Notes under the pieces: model-generated
Database searches by the model: none
The model's input: the letters and a program-made list of their open reading frames with translations, nothing else
What the model was told of the DNA's origin: nothing
Shown here: positions 1 through 7,139 of the stretch, piece by piece
How positions within the stretch are numbered: position 1 is the first letter of the stretch
Layout: the number at the start of each line of letters is the position of its first letter
DNA from: CAYJPK01 sp964372035
GTDB lineage: Bacteria; Desulfobacterota; Desulfovibrionia; Desulfovibrionales; Desulfovibrionaceae
Direction of reading: 5' to 3'
Assembly (NCBI GenBank): GCA_964372035.1
Contig: CAYJPK010000039.1
Location: 1-18,421 of the forward strand
DNA length: 18,421 bases
Program-made: the position numbers and the translations under genes

Positions 1-2
1 GA

Positions 3-992
3 TTATTTTTCTAAGCTTAAACAATATTCCATAAATTCTTTTGAACCAGGAACTTGCTTAAAGAACCAGTCATAAAAGCCACTTTTTGTGAGTGCTTCAC
101 GCATTTGAGCAATATATTTAGCATCAGGGGTAATGATTTTCAAACCATTGTCTTGAACGAATTTTTTAGCTTCATTATCTGCTTTTTCTGAAATTTCCCA
201 GTTATAGTCAACTGCCTTATTCATCCATTTGTCAAATAAAGCTTGCATATCCTTTGGTAAATTGTCATAAAACTTGCCGTTAACTAAGATAGCATTAGCT
301 GAAAACATATGGCGTGATTCAAGCACATAGTCCTGAACTTCCCACCAACCATTAGCTTTCAAAGTTGGGTATGGATTATCTTGCCCGTCAACAACCTTAG
401 TTTCTAAAGCATTATATACTTCACCCATCGGCATCATAACAGTATTTGTTCCAAGACCTTGGAACATATTAACAAAAACGTCAGTTCCTGGAACACGAAT
501 TTTCATTGTTCCAAGTTCTTCCATATTAGCAATTGATTTTACAGAAGAGATTACTCTAAAGCCGTTTACAAAATAACCTTTAATATAGGTGTTTGTTTTT
601 TTTGTATAATCACCCTCAAGCATTTTAGCACCTTCGCCACTATAAACTTCCTTCGCTTGTTTCCAAGTTTCAATAGCGAAAGGAACTTCCATAGCGCCAA
701 CTTTTGCTTCATCTTTTTTAATTAAGCTACCAACGATACCAACTTGTAAAGTTCCACGCTTAGCATGGTCAATAATAGCTTCTTCACCGCCTAATTGGCT
801 ATTAGGAAAATATTGAACTTCAAATTGCCCATTGCTTTCTGCTTCAAGATTTTTCTTAAAGTATTCAATTGTTTGTGATACAGGGTGGGTAGCACCATAG
901 TAGCTTGAAATCTTAATAACATACTTTTTAGCAGCAAAAGAAGGTACTGCAATCAACACCAAAACTAAAGCGAGTAAACTAATCTTTCTCAT
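3..992 (-). CDS. dctP: TRAP transporter solute-binding protein, DctP family
   Basis: Periplasmic substrate-binding subunit of a TRAP (secondary, ion-driven) transporter, likely for a carboxylate or sulfonate-type anion. What is seen: an N-terminal signal peptide (basic MRK, then a hydrophobic run ending PSFAA), the family motif MKIRVPG near residues 165-171 whose Arg normally pairs with the ligand carboxylate, then GEVYNALETKVVDGQDNP around 192-209, the usual DctP signature region. The full frame also allows a GTG start at 998, but that codon overlaps the GGAG Shine-Dalgarno (998-1001), which lies 5 bases before ATG 992, so I place the start at 992 (329 aa, normal length). The stop lies two bases from the window edge; no dctQ or dctM membrane subunit is visible here, so they are either to the left or elsewhere. 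The substrate cannot be told from sequence alone. Confidence 0.93.
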   Translation of the reverse strand: MRKISLLALVLVLIAVPSFAAKKYVIKISSYYGATHPVSQTIEYFKKNLEAESNGQFEVQYFPNSQLGGEEAIIDHAKRGTLQVGIVGSLIKKDEAKVGAMEVPFAIETWKQAKEVYSGEGAKMLEGDYTKKTNTYIKGYFVNGFRVISSVKSIANMEELGTMKIRVPGTDVFVNMFQGLGTNTVMMPMGEVYNALETKVVDGQDNPYPTLKANGWWEVQDYVLESRHMFSANAILVNGKFYDNLPKDMQALFDKWMNKAVDYNWEISEKADNEAKKFVQDNGLKIITPDAKYIAQMREALTKSGFYDWFFKQVPGSKEFMEYCLSLEK

Positions 993-997
993 AATCA

Positions 998-1001
998 CTC
1001 C
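998..1001 (-). promoter_or_regulatory. Shine-Dalgarno deciding the dctP start
   Basis: GGAG on the minus strand, 5 bases before ATG 992. It overlaps the upstream in-frame GTG (996-998), which therefore cannot be the start it serves. Confidence 0.7.
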
Positions 1002-1057
1002 AAATCAATTTAAGGTTAATAAAATAAATGCTAAATATAACTAACACAAAATACAAT

Positions 1058-1087
1058 CATATACAAGCCTATTTTACACCTTGTAAA
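1058..1087 (-). promoter_or_regulatory. Candidate dctP promoter with overlapping dyad operator
   Basis: On the minus strand, TTTACA (1087-1082) is followed after 18 bases by TATATG (1063-1058), giving a leader of about 60 bases before dctP. A perfect inverted repeat TTTACA-CCT-TGTAAA (1073-1087) covers the -35 element and could be an operator. The same AAGGTGTAAAA block, at the same 8-base distance from a -10-like hexamer, occurs upstream of hflK. The -10 match is only moderate, so the promoter is a prediction. Confidence 0.4.
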
Positions 1088-1163
1088 GCATAAAATTAGA
1101 TTATTTTTGAAAAATTAAGAAGAGAAGAATTTATAAGACTATTGCTATATCAATAAGATAGGA

Positions 1164-2498
1164 TTATTTTTTACGGAATAATTTTTGCTGTAAATCAATG
1201 ACAGTCGCCAGACCTTGCCCGTCAACTAAGGGGCAAAGTATGGGGGTATAAGATAATCGGCTCGCTTGATTTAAGCGAACGTCATGCCCGCTTACTGGTC
1301 TAATTTGACCATTTAAATCAACCTCACCCCATAAAACACAGCGTTCTGGAAGTGGTATATCATAAAAACTCGACAAAATAGCTGCAACTAGCGCTAAATC
1401 CATGCCAGGGTCTTGCAAGCGAATTCCTCCGCCAATTTTAGCATATATATCTACCTGACCAAAATTTAATTTCAATCTTTTTTCTAAAACAGCTAAAATT
1501 AAATGTAAACGATTAGTATCAAAGCCTAAACCTGTACGCCTTGGAATAGCTAAGTAAGTTTTTGAAACTAAGGCTTGGACTTCAACCGCAAGAGGTCTAT
1601 GCCCATCAACAGCCATGACAATTGCAGTACCAGAAAGGCTTGCATCACGAGCACCTAAAAAGAAAGTTGAAGGATCATTAACAATTTCAAGTCCATGTTG
1701 CATCATTTGAAAAATCAATAATTCTTCATTAGGTCCAAAACGATTTTTTAATACTCTAAGCAGTCTAAAATTCTGTCGCCTGTCACCCTCAAGCGCAATA
1801 ACCACATCAACTAAATGCTCAAGCAATCTAGGACCTGCGAGTGCACCATCTTTTGTAACATGCCCAACTAAAATAAGAGTAGTATTTGCCTTTTTGCAAG
1901 CTTCAACTAATTCACCAGCAACAGCCCTAACTTGGCTAACATTGCCTGCTAGACCTTCTGCACTATCAGAAACTAAAGTCTGAACAGAGTCTACAATTAA
2001 AAGTTCTGGCTGGTGTTTTTCAATAAAGGGCAAAATATCATCAACACGTGATGACGATACGGCAAGCAAGTTATCATTTAAAACACCTAGCCGCTCTGCC
2101 CTGCTTTTAATTTGTGGTAAAGATTCTTCGCCTGATAAATAGAGAGCTATTTTATTGCTTTTAGATATATAACCAGCAAGTTGCAATAATAATGTTGATT
2201 TACCAATACCTGGCTCACCACCAATTAAAATTGCCGAGCCAGGTACAAAGCCATCTCCAAGTACCCTATCAAGAGCTTCTAAGCCACTCGGATAAGGATT
2301 ATGCCCATGATTTGAAACATCTTGCAAGGCTATGGGCTTGATAGCTTCAGCATTCAAAGGAGTTTTCGATTTTGCACCTACACTTACAACGCCTATTTCT
2401 AGGCTATTCCATGCTTTGCATGTAGAGCATTGCCCCTTCCATTGAGGTGACTTCGCTCCGCACTCGGTACAAATATAGACTTCCTTTGTTTTTGCCAT
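1164..2498 (-). CDS. radA: DNA repair protein RadA
   Basis: RadA (Sms), a RecA-related ATPase that acts with RecA in branch migration and recombinational repair, in the cytoplasm. The 444 residues match the usual length. Visible in order: an N-terminal four-Cys zinc finger (C10, C13, C24, C27), Walker A GEPGIGKST (94-102), Walker B LLIVDS (about 167-171), the RadA-specific KNRFG motif (251-255) and a C-terminal Lon-like domain (about 285-444) without need of protease activity. ATG 2498 is 4 bases after the thyX stop, with a weak AAAGAG ribosome site inside the end of thyX, so translation is probably coupled. It is the last gene of the hflK-radA run; no strong terminator is visible after its stop, only a weak 5-base-pair hairpin at 1140-1155. 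Confidence 0.97.
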   Translation of the reverse strand: MAKTKEVYICTECGAKSPQWKGQCSTCKAWNSLEIGVVSVGAKSKTPLNAEAIKPIALQDVSNHGHNPYPSGLEALDRVLGDGFVPGSAILIGGEPGIGKSTLLLQLAGYISKSNKIALYLSGEESLPQIKSRAERLGVLNDNLLAVSSSRVDDILPFIEKHQPELLIVDSVQTLVSDSAEGLAGNVSQVRAVAGELVEACKKANTTLILVGHVTKDGALAGPRLLEHLVDVVIALEGDRRQNFRLLRVLKNRFGPNEELLIFQMMQHGLEIVNDPSTFFLGARDASLSGTAIVMAVDGHRPLAVEVQALVSKTYLAIPRRTGLGFDTNRLHLILAVLEKRLKLNFGQVDIYAKIGGGIRLQDPGMDLALVAAILSSFYDIPLPERCVLWGEVDLNGQIRPVSGHDVRLNQASRLSYTPILCPLVDGQGLATVIDLQQKLFRKK

Positions 2499-2502
2499 AA
2501 AT

Positions 2503-3225
2503 TTAACTCTTTACAGGATAACGCCCGCAGCAAAAATCGCCCTCTGGACAATATTCTAAGGCTTCACACCTTGCACCAGCACTATCAAAAATTGCAGGCA
2601 AAACTTCACGACAAATATCAAGCATCTGACATGCCATTTCACGAATTTCCCACTGTGCCCTTGTGCAACACCTATGCTCAAAAAAGTTGATTAAGCTACG
2701 GCAATTCATAGTTACTACAATATTGCTTGAAGCGGCTTGTGGTAATACAAATCTTGCATCTTCATTTGCTTTTGAGCCTGTATTTCCAGCTTGCTCAAGA
2801 CATTCTTTAATATCTTGATATGCTTTCCCAAGCTCTTGCATTATTTCATTAAATCGCTCTAGTGCCTTTTCATTTTTACCAATTGCTGGCGGCACAATGT
2901 ATGAAAAGTTTGAACCATCAACATAACGCTGACTCTGCTGTGAAAAAGATGCAATGCGGTGACGAACTAATTGATGAGTCAAAGCACGAGAAACACCAGA
3001 AATTGCAAAGCTAAAGCTAACATGCTCTATCGGGCTTGTATGTCCTGATTCAATAATTCTTTTTACAAATTTAGCTTGTGTTTGCCTATCGATCTCACCA
3101 TTTAAGAGTTTTTCCCACATATCACCCACAAATCCAGCGTGATAGCATTGCCTAAATGCAGCATAAATAAGTGCTAAAGGCTCTGGAGTTGAACTTAACA
3201 ACCTAACTTCTAACTTGTCTTGCAT
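2503..3225 (-). CDS. thyX: FAD-dependent thymidylate synthase ThyX
   Basis: Flavin-dependent thymidylate synthase, converting dUMP to dTMP with methylene-tetrahydrofolate and NAD(P)H. It replaces ThyA in organisms that use it, so it feeds DNA replication directly. The diagnostic ThyX motif RHRxxSxxxxSxR is present as R88-H89-R90, S93, S98 and R100, and the C-terminal block around CRSLINFFEHR...AQWEIREMA is typical of the family. Length 240 aa is normal. ATG 3225 follows the transglycosylase stop by 10 bases and precedes radA by 4 bases. The pairing with radA in one operon joins dTMP supply with recombination repair, which is sensible functionally but is an inference. No thyA is in the window. 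Confidence 0.97.
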   Translation of the reverse strand: MQDKLEVRLLSSTPEPLALIYAAFRQCYHAGFVGDMWEKLLNGEIDRQTQAKFVKRIIESGHTSPIEHVSFSFAISGVSRALTHQLVRHRIASFSQQSQRYVDGSNFSYIVPPAIGKNEKALERFNEIMQELGKAYQDIKECLEQAGNTGSKANEDARFVLPQAASSNIVVTMNCRSLINFFEHRCCTRAQWEIREMACQMLDICREVLPAIFDSAGARCEALEYCPEGDFCCGRYPVKS

Positions 3226-3235
3226 ATTCTTTACT

Positions 3236-4294
3236 TTATTTTTTTGTAACTACTTTTGCGCTAGAAGATTTTTTAGCAGAGCTAGCCTTTTTAGCCACTT
3301 CTGCCTTTCTAACTGCTTCTGCTAAGCGCAAAATAGTATTAGCATAAATATTTAAATTATTATAACGCTTTAATATAGCATGTCTTCTAGAATAGGAAAT
3401 ATTTGGCTTCCAACCGTGCTTATTCAAATATCTTGAAAGACTTGCAATTGCATCTGCTGGTTCGAATAAATCAATTACACCGTCGGCATTTCCATCAGCT
3501 CCATATGGCACAAAATTAGATGGCATAAATTGGCAAAGCCCCATTGCACCATAAATTGAACCTGGCTGATGAAAGTCTAACTTGTTCGTTTGCAAATGTG
3601 TTATCAAAGCTTTTAATTCTTTATAAGCCCAGTCAGAACGCTTTACCATGGTTTCTTCAATCCATGCAATTTTAGCCTTATCATCACTTGGGCTAATTGT
3701 ATTTAATTTTGGCTTATAACTTTCAATTTGTTCAAACTTGGTAGAATTTGCCATACTAGCTAAAGTATAAAAAGCTTCTTCCTTGCCTAAATAAGTTCCA
3801 AGACGTGTTTCAACAAAGAGTAAGGCTACGGCAACTTCTTTTGGTACAAAATATTTTTTCTCTGCTGCTGCAAAAGCTTTTTCATGTAAGGTCAAAAAGT
3901 CTAAACATTTTTGGATATTATCTTTAGTTATAACGCCCTTATACACCGGCTGTGTTGGCTTTGTTGGTTTTTTAGCAGTTTCGTCCTTGGGATCTTTTGG
4001 CTTTGGCTTTGGTTTTTCTCTATACTTATTGCGGTATAGTTCGTGAATTTTACGCCCCATAGGGTCTTCAGAAGGTTTCATAAAAACAGACAATGCATTC
4101 ATAACATTATCATCATATAGCTTATCTTGCTTTAGGCGATTAACTATATGATCCCACTCCGCAGACACCACGGCTTTAGGTGGTTCAACAACAATTGGCG
4201 CTTCTGCCTTAGCTGAGCAGCCTAGCATAGCTAGGCTGGCAGCTAACAAGCAAAAATGCATAAAAATATTTTTTATTTTCATGATATTTTTCAT
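3236..4294 (-). CDS. MltB-type lytic murein transglycosylase lipoprotein (GH103)
   Basis: Membrane-bound lytic transglycosylase that would cleave peptidoglycan glycan strands to 1,6-anhydro-muramyl ends. Starting at ATG 4294 (352 aa), an N-terminal signal sequence ends in AMLGC, which fits a lipobox, so the mature protein would be anchored through Cys26. The MltB catalytic region reads FVETRLGTYLGK, with the likely catalytic Glu at residue 162, followed by YGAMGLCQFMPSNF and the DGNADGVIDLFEPADAIASLSRYLNKHGW block, all typical of GH103. A Lys/Pro-rich linker (about 95-117) interrupts the N-terminal part and the tail is Lys/Ser-rich. The frame can be extended to a TTG at 4321 overlapping the upstream regulator gene, but ATG 4294 lies one base after that gene's stop (TAAAATG), a layout suited to reinitiation. 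ATG 4282 is an alternative start. Confidence 0.88.
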   Translation of the reverse strand: MKNIMKIKNIFMHFCLLAASLAMLGCSAKAEAPIVVEPPKAVVSAEWDHIVNRLKQDKLYDDNVMNALSVFMKPSEDPMGRKIHELYRNKYREKPKPKPKDPKDETAKKPTKPTQPVYKGVITKDNIQKCLDFLTLHEKAFAAAEKKYFVPKEVAVALLFVETRLGTYLGKEEAFYTLASMANSTKFEQIESYKPKLNTISPSDDKAKIAWIEETMVKRSDWAYKELKALITHLQTNKLDFHQPGSIYGAMGLCQFMPSNFVPYGADGNADGVIDLFEPADAIASLSRYLNKHGWKPNISYSRRHAILKRYNNLNIYANTILRLAEAVRKAEVAKKASSAKKSSSAKVVTKK

Positions 4295-4295
4295 T

Positions 4296-4991
4296 TTATA
4301 AGTTTTGAAGAACCCATTCAACCTTGCCTAAAACTCTAGTTTTAAATTCATCTGGACTTAAAGTAAGTTTAGGAAAAGCATCATTTTTTGCTTGTAACAT
4401 AATATGTTCTTTATCAAAATCAATATAAACTTGTCTAATTGTTAATCCCTCATGAGGTGCAAAAATAGCAAATAATTCACCAGATGCTGGGTTTTTAAAT
4501 TCACTATTAATGCCAACATAAGCGTTTTTCATGATTATAGGGGACATCGAGGAATTATTCATAAGTAGTACTTTGATATTATTCACAGCAAAACGGCTTG
4601 GAATATTTAAAAACTCACTTGGCTTTAAATCTTCAAGCTTTTCACCGCCTGCATTACAAGAATAAACTGAAACACTAGTTGATAATCTATTTGTCTGTCC
4701 GCTACCATAACCAGCATATTCTTCAGCTAGCCCCTCTGAAGCAGTCGCATAGCCTGAAATAGCCACACTTTCAGAGTTGATATACATACGCCCAACTCCG
4801 GTTTTTAACCAAAGAGGGTTTAAATCGAAGCGCTCAAGCAAGGTAATATACCAATCCGCAGGAACAGAATTTCTACGCTTAGCATCAGAAATACTTGATT
4901 GCTTAATGCCAAGTAATTCAGCTAAATCTGTTTGCGTTCTAGCTTTTGTTACGCTTCTTATTCTATCATATATTTGTCGAAAACTATCCAT
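4296..4991 (-). CDS. CI/S24-type transcriptional regulator with substituted catalytic lysine
   Basis: Predicted DNA-binding repressor of the phage CI / LexA-fold type. Residues about 5-70 form a CI-repressor helix-turn-helix (TDLAELLGIKQSSISDAKRR); after a linker with Ala-Gly pairs (A93-G94 and A114-G115) residues about 137-228 form an S24 peptidase-like domain. The nucleophile position is kept (S148-M149, aligned to LexA S119-M120), but the position of the general-base Lys (LexA K156 in TVKRL) is Arg here (R186 in LTIRQV), so RecA-stimulated self-cleavage is doubtful. The tail ends in hydrophobic WVLQNL. It lies 21 bases after hflC and 1 base before the transglycosylase gene, inside a chromosomal operon rather than a prophage. 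A RBS-like AAGAGA precedes ATG 4991. Target genes are unknown. Confidence 0.85.
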   Translation of the reverse strand: MDSFRQIYDRIRSVTKARTQTDLAELLGIKQSSISDAKRRNSVPADWYITLLERFDLNPLWLKTGVGRMYINSESVAISGYATASEGLAEEYAGYGSGQTNRLSTSVSVYSCNAGGEKLEDLKPSEFLNIPSRFAVNNIKVLLMNNSSMSPIIMKNAYVGINSEFKNPASGELFAIFAPHEGLTIRQVYIDFDKEHIMLQAKNDAFPKLTLSPDEFKTRVLGKVEWVLQNL

Positions 4992-5012
4992 TTTGTCTCT
5001 TTTTTATCAAAT

Positions 5013-5867
5013 TTAATTTGATGGAATTAATGGTTTAAGAAAAGGATCTTCAGCAGTTATAACAATCTTAGTATTGCCACCTAAAGATTTCTTTAATGCC
5101 TCAAGTCCACGCAAAAATGAATAAAACTCAGCATCTTTTGTAAATGCATCTGCAAATATTTTAGCAGCTTCTGCGTCGCCCTCACCACGTAATATTAATG
5201 ATTTTTTATTAGCATCTGCTAAGAGCACAGCTCTTTCACGGTCAGCTTCTGATTTAATTTTAGTTGATTCTTCAACACCCTCTGAGCGATATTGCTTAGC
5301 TTGTCGCTCACGCTCAGCTCTCATTCTTTCAAAAATTGCACGTTGGTTTTCAACAGGCAAATCAGTACGCTTGATACGAACATCAATGACCTCAACACCT
5401 GTTTGTTTCAGTATTTCAGAAGACCTTTTTGCAACATCATTCATAATTGCAGCACGGTTTGAGGAAACAACCTCTGTTAAAGTATGCCTACCAACTTGTG
5501 CACGAAGTTGAGAGTAAACAACGTCATCAAGACGTGCTTGTGCTCCAGGAATAGTGCGAAGTGTTCTATAGAATTGTAATGGATTAATAATTCTCCAGCG
5601 TGCGTAGTTATCTAGCACTATTGTTTTTTTATCACTTGTTAAGGCTTCAGCTGGCCTTGCATCATAATCCAAAATTCTAGAATCAAAATAATTTACATTT
5701 TGTATAAAAGGCAATTTAAAATGCAAACCAGGCCCATAAACATAGTTTGTCGGCTCACCAAGCTGAATAATAATTGCTTTTTGTGTTTGATAAACAATAA
5801 ACACACTTTGTGAAAGCAAGAAGCCTAAAACTAATAAAGTTCCAATAATAAAAGGAAGTTTTTTCAT
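5013..5867 (-). CDS. hflC: FtsH protease modulator HflC
   Basis: SPFH/band-7 membrane protein that forms the HflKC cage around the FtsH protease and limits its access to membrane substrates. One N-terminal transmembrane segment (about 5-25) precedes the SPFH domain, then a long charged coiled coil. The HflC signature RIKRTDLPVENQRAIFERM (164-182) followed by RAERERQAKQYRSEG is intact, and the C-terminal region with GLEALKKSL is typical. 284 aa is a normal length. The start codon is one base after the hflK stop, and its AGGAG ribosome site is inside the end of hflK, so the pair is translationally coupled, fitting a 1:1 complex. Next in the operon is the S24 regulator. Confidence 0.97.
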   Translation of the reverse strand: MKKLPFIIGTLLVLGFLLSQSVFIVYQTQKAIIIQLGEPTNYVYGPGLHFKLPFIQNVNYFDSRILDYDARPAEALTSDKKTIVLDNYARWRIINPLQFYRTLRTIPGAQARLDDVVYSQLRAQVGRHTLTEVVSSNRAAIMNDVAKRSSEILKQTGVEVIDVRIKRTDLPVENQRAIFERMRAERERQAKQYRSEGVEESTKIKSEADRERAVLLADANKKSLILRGEGDAEAAKIFADAFTKDAEFYSFLRGLEALKKSLGGNTKIVITAEDPFLKPLIPSN

Positions 5868-5868
5868 A

Positions 5869-7014
5869 TTATTTAGCTCCTGTATTTGCGTTTTGGTTTA
5901 ATAAACGATCTACAGGTATTAAGGGTAATGCTCCTGTACCACCTTTTGGCAAAATAATTTTTTCAACACCTGACTTGCTCAAAATTTCTTCCATTGCTTC
6001 AAGATATAAACGTTTTTCAGTTACATCTTTTGCCATAGAGTATTCCTTGAGCAAGGATTCAAATTTAGATGCTTCACCTTGTGCATTTAAGACACGAGTT
6101 TCTTTATAGCCTGTTGCTTGGTTAATAATTTCAGCAGCTGAACCTCTAGCTTTTGGCAATATTTCATTACGATATGCTTCGGCTTCGTTAATAATTCTAC
6201 TCTTATCTTCTCTAGCACTTGCAACATCTTTAAATGCTTCACTTACTTCTTTTGGCGGGTGAACATCTTGCATTTGTACAGCAAGAACCCTAACGCCCAC
6301 TTTATATCTATCTAAAATACTTTGTAAAAGCACAGTTGCTTCATTTTGAATTTGTAATTTACCATCAGTTAAGGCTGAGTCAATTTTACTATTACCAATA
6401 ACTTCACGCATTGCTGCCTCAGCTGCATTTTTCACAACAGCAGCTTGATTAGTTACATTAAATAAGTATTCTACAGGATCTTTGATTTGATACTGCACAC
6501 TAAATTGAATATTAATAATATTTTCATCACCTGTAAGCATAGATGCTTCTTCTGGAAGTACTCTATTTTGACCTTGCCTAAAAGTCACAGTGCTACCAGT
6601 CGAGCGAAAACCAATTTCAAGACGTTGCACTTGAGTAACTTTCGGCTTATAAACCTCTTCAATTGGATATGGTAAGTGATAATGCGGACCTGCTTCAACA
6701 GTATCAACATATTTACCAAAACGTAGCACAACACCTAGCTCATCAGGATTTACAATATAAATACCTGAAGCAAGCCATACAGCCAAAGCTATAAGTACTA
6801 TATAGCGAAAGCCTCCAGCACTTGGCTTAAAATTCATTTTTTCTAGTGGATTAGGAATTTTTTCAAACTTAAGGTTTCGATTACCATTATTTCCATTGTT
6901 CCCATTATTTCCACCATCACCACTGCCATTATTTTGCGGCTCTTGTTTTTGCTCGGGCATTTTAAAGCCCTGCTTTTGCCGTTTTTCTTGTAATTTATCC
7001 CAGTCCCAGTTCAT
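5869..7014 (-). CDS. hflK: FtsH protease modulator HflK
   Basis: Partner of HflC in the membrane HflKC-FtsH complex. The N-terminal 68 residues are cytoplasmic and polar, with an Asn/Gly-rich tract (about 28-47, repeated NNG units), then one transmembrane segment (about 69-88) and the SPFH domain containing GPHYHLPYPIEEVYKPKV (109 onward), the usual HflK motif. The long charged helix and the C-terminal ILPKGGTGALPLIPVDRLL complete a normal protein of 381 aa. AGAAGG lies 4 bases before ATG 7014. It is the first gene of a run of six closely spaced genes; a promoter with an extended -10 is predicted about 60 bases upstream. FtsH itself is not in the window. Confidence 0.96.
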   Translation of the reverse strand: MNWDWDKLQEKRQKQGFKMPEQKQEPQNNGSGDGGNNGNNGNNGNRNLKFEKIPNPLEKMNFKPSAGGFRYIVLIALAVWLASGIYIVNPDELGVVLRFGKYVDTVEAGPHYHLPYPIEEVYKPKVTQVQRLEIGFRSTGSTVTFRQGQNRVLPEEASMLTGDENIINIQFSVQYQIKDPVEYLFNVTNQAAVVKNAAEAAMREVIGNSKIDSALTDGKLQIQNEATVLLQSILDRYKVGVRVLAVQMQDVHPPKEVSEAFKDVASAREDKSRIINEAEAYRNEILPKARGSAAEIINQATGYKETRVLNAQGEASKFESLLKEYSMAKDVTEKRLYLEAMEEILSKSGVEKIILPKGGTGALPLIPVDRLLNQNANTGAK

Positions 7015-7039
7015 AGTACCTTCTAAATATGTTTTTTAG

Positions 7040-7051
7040 TTGACTTGTCAA
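7040..7051. promoter_or_regulatory. Palindrome TTGAC-TT-GTCAA in the hflK leader
   Basis: A perfect 5-base inverted repeat with a 2-base centre, lying between the predicted hflK transcription start and its ribosome site. On the minus strand it contains TTGACA, but no -10 at proper distance leaves room for the ribosome site, so an operator is likelier than a -35. It overlaps the 9-mer CTTGACAAG that recurs at the gntR promoter. Confidence 0.3.
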
Positions 7052-7068
7052 GCAGTTAAACGATATTT

Positions 7069-7077
7069 ATAATACCA
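7069..7077 (-). promoter_or_regulatory. Predicted extended -10 promoter of the hflK operon
   Basis: On the minus strand TGG followed by TATTAT (7074-7069) matches an extended -10 (TGnTATAAT, one mismatch). A recognisable -35 is missing at the right distance, which an extended -10 can tolerate. The dyad at 7080-7107 covers the -35 region and may be the regulatory site. Transcription would start near 7062, giving a leader of roughly 50 bases. Confidence 0.4.
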
Positions 7078-7079
7078 AC

Positions 7080-7107
7080 AGCTTTTACACCTTAGGACGT
7101 AAAAGCT
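7080..7107. repeat. Inverted repeat between ilvD and hflK
   Basis: Perfect 9-base arms AGCTTTTAC (7080-7088) and GTAAAAGCT (7099-7107) with a 10-base loop. Neither strand has a T-run after it, so it is not a classic intrinsic terminator for ilvD. As DNA it overlaps the -35 region of the predicted hflK promoter, fitting an operator; as RNA it would be the 3' hairpin of an ilvD transcript. Either reading is possible. Confidence 0.5.
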
Positions 7108-7139
7108 ATTGTTATATAATTTATTTTCTACCAATAAAA

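Noticed and set aside
1140..1155. TATTG/CAATA hairpin after radA as a terminator
   Set aside because: The stem is only 5 base pairs of mostly A/T and no T-run follows on the minus strand.
4295..4321. TTG 4321 as the transglycosylase start
   Set aside because: It would overlap the regulator gene and lengthen the signal peptide; ATG 4294, one base after the regulator stop, is simpler, although an AGG lies near the TTG.
4296..4991. A prophage or phage remnant, suggested by the CI-like regulator
   Set aside because: All neighbours are core chromosomal genes in tight operon spacing, with no integrase, att site or phage structural gene.
4777..5016. A 79-codon plus-strand frame opposite the S24 regulator
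   Set aside because: It mirrors the coding strand of a protein with clear HTH sequence and has no recognisable features of its own.
6890..6930. Repeat array in the hflK N-terminus
   Set aside because: It is a short run of Asn/Gly codons in the known low-complexity N-terminal region of HflK, not a CRISPR or mobile repeat.
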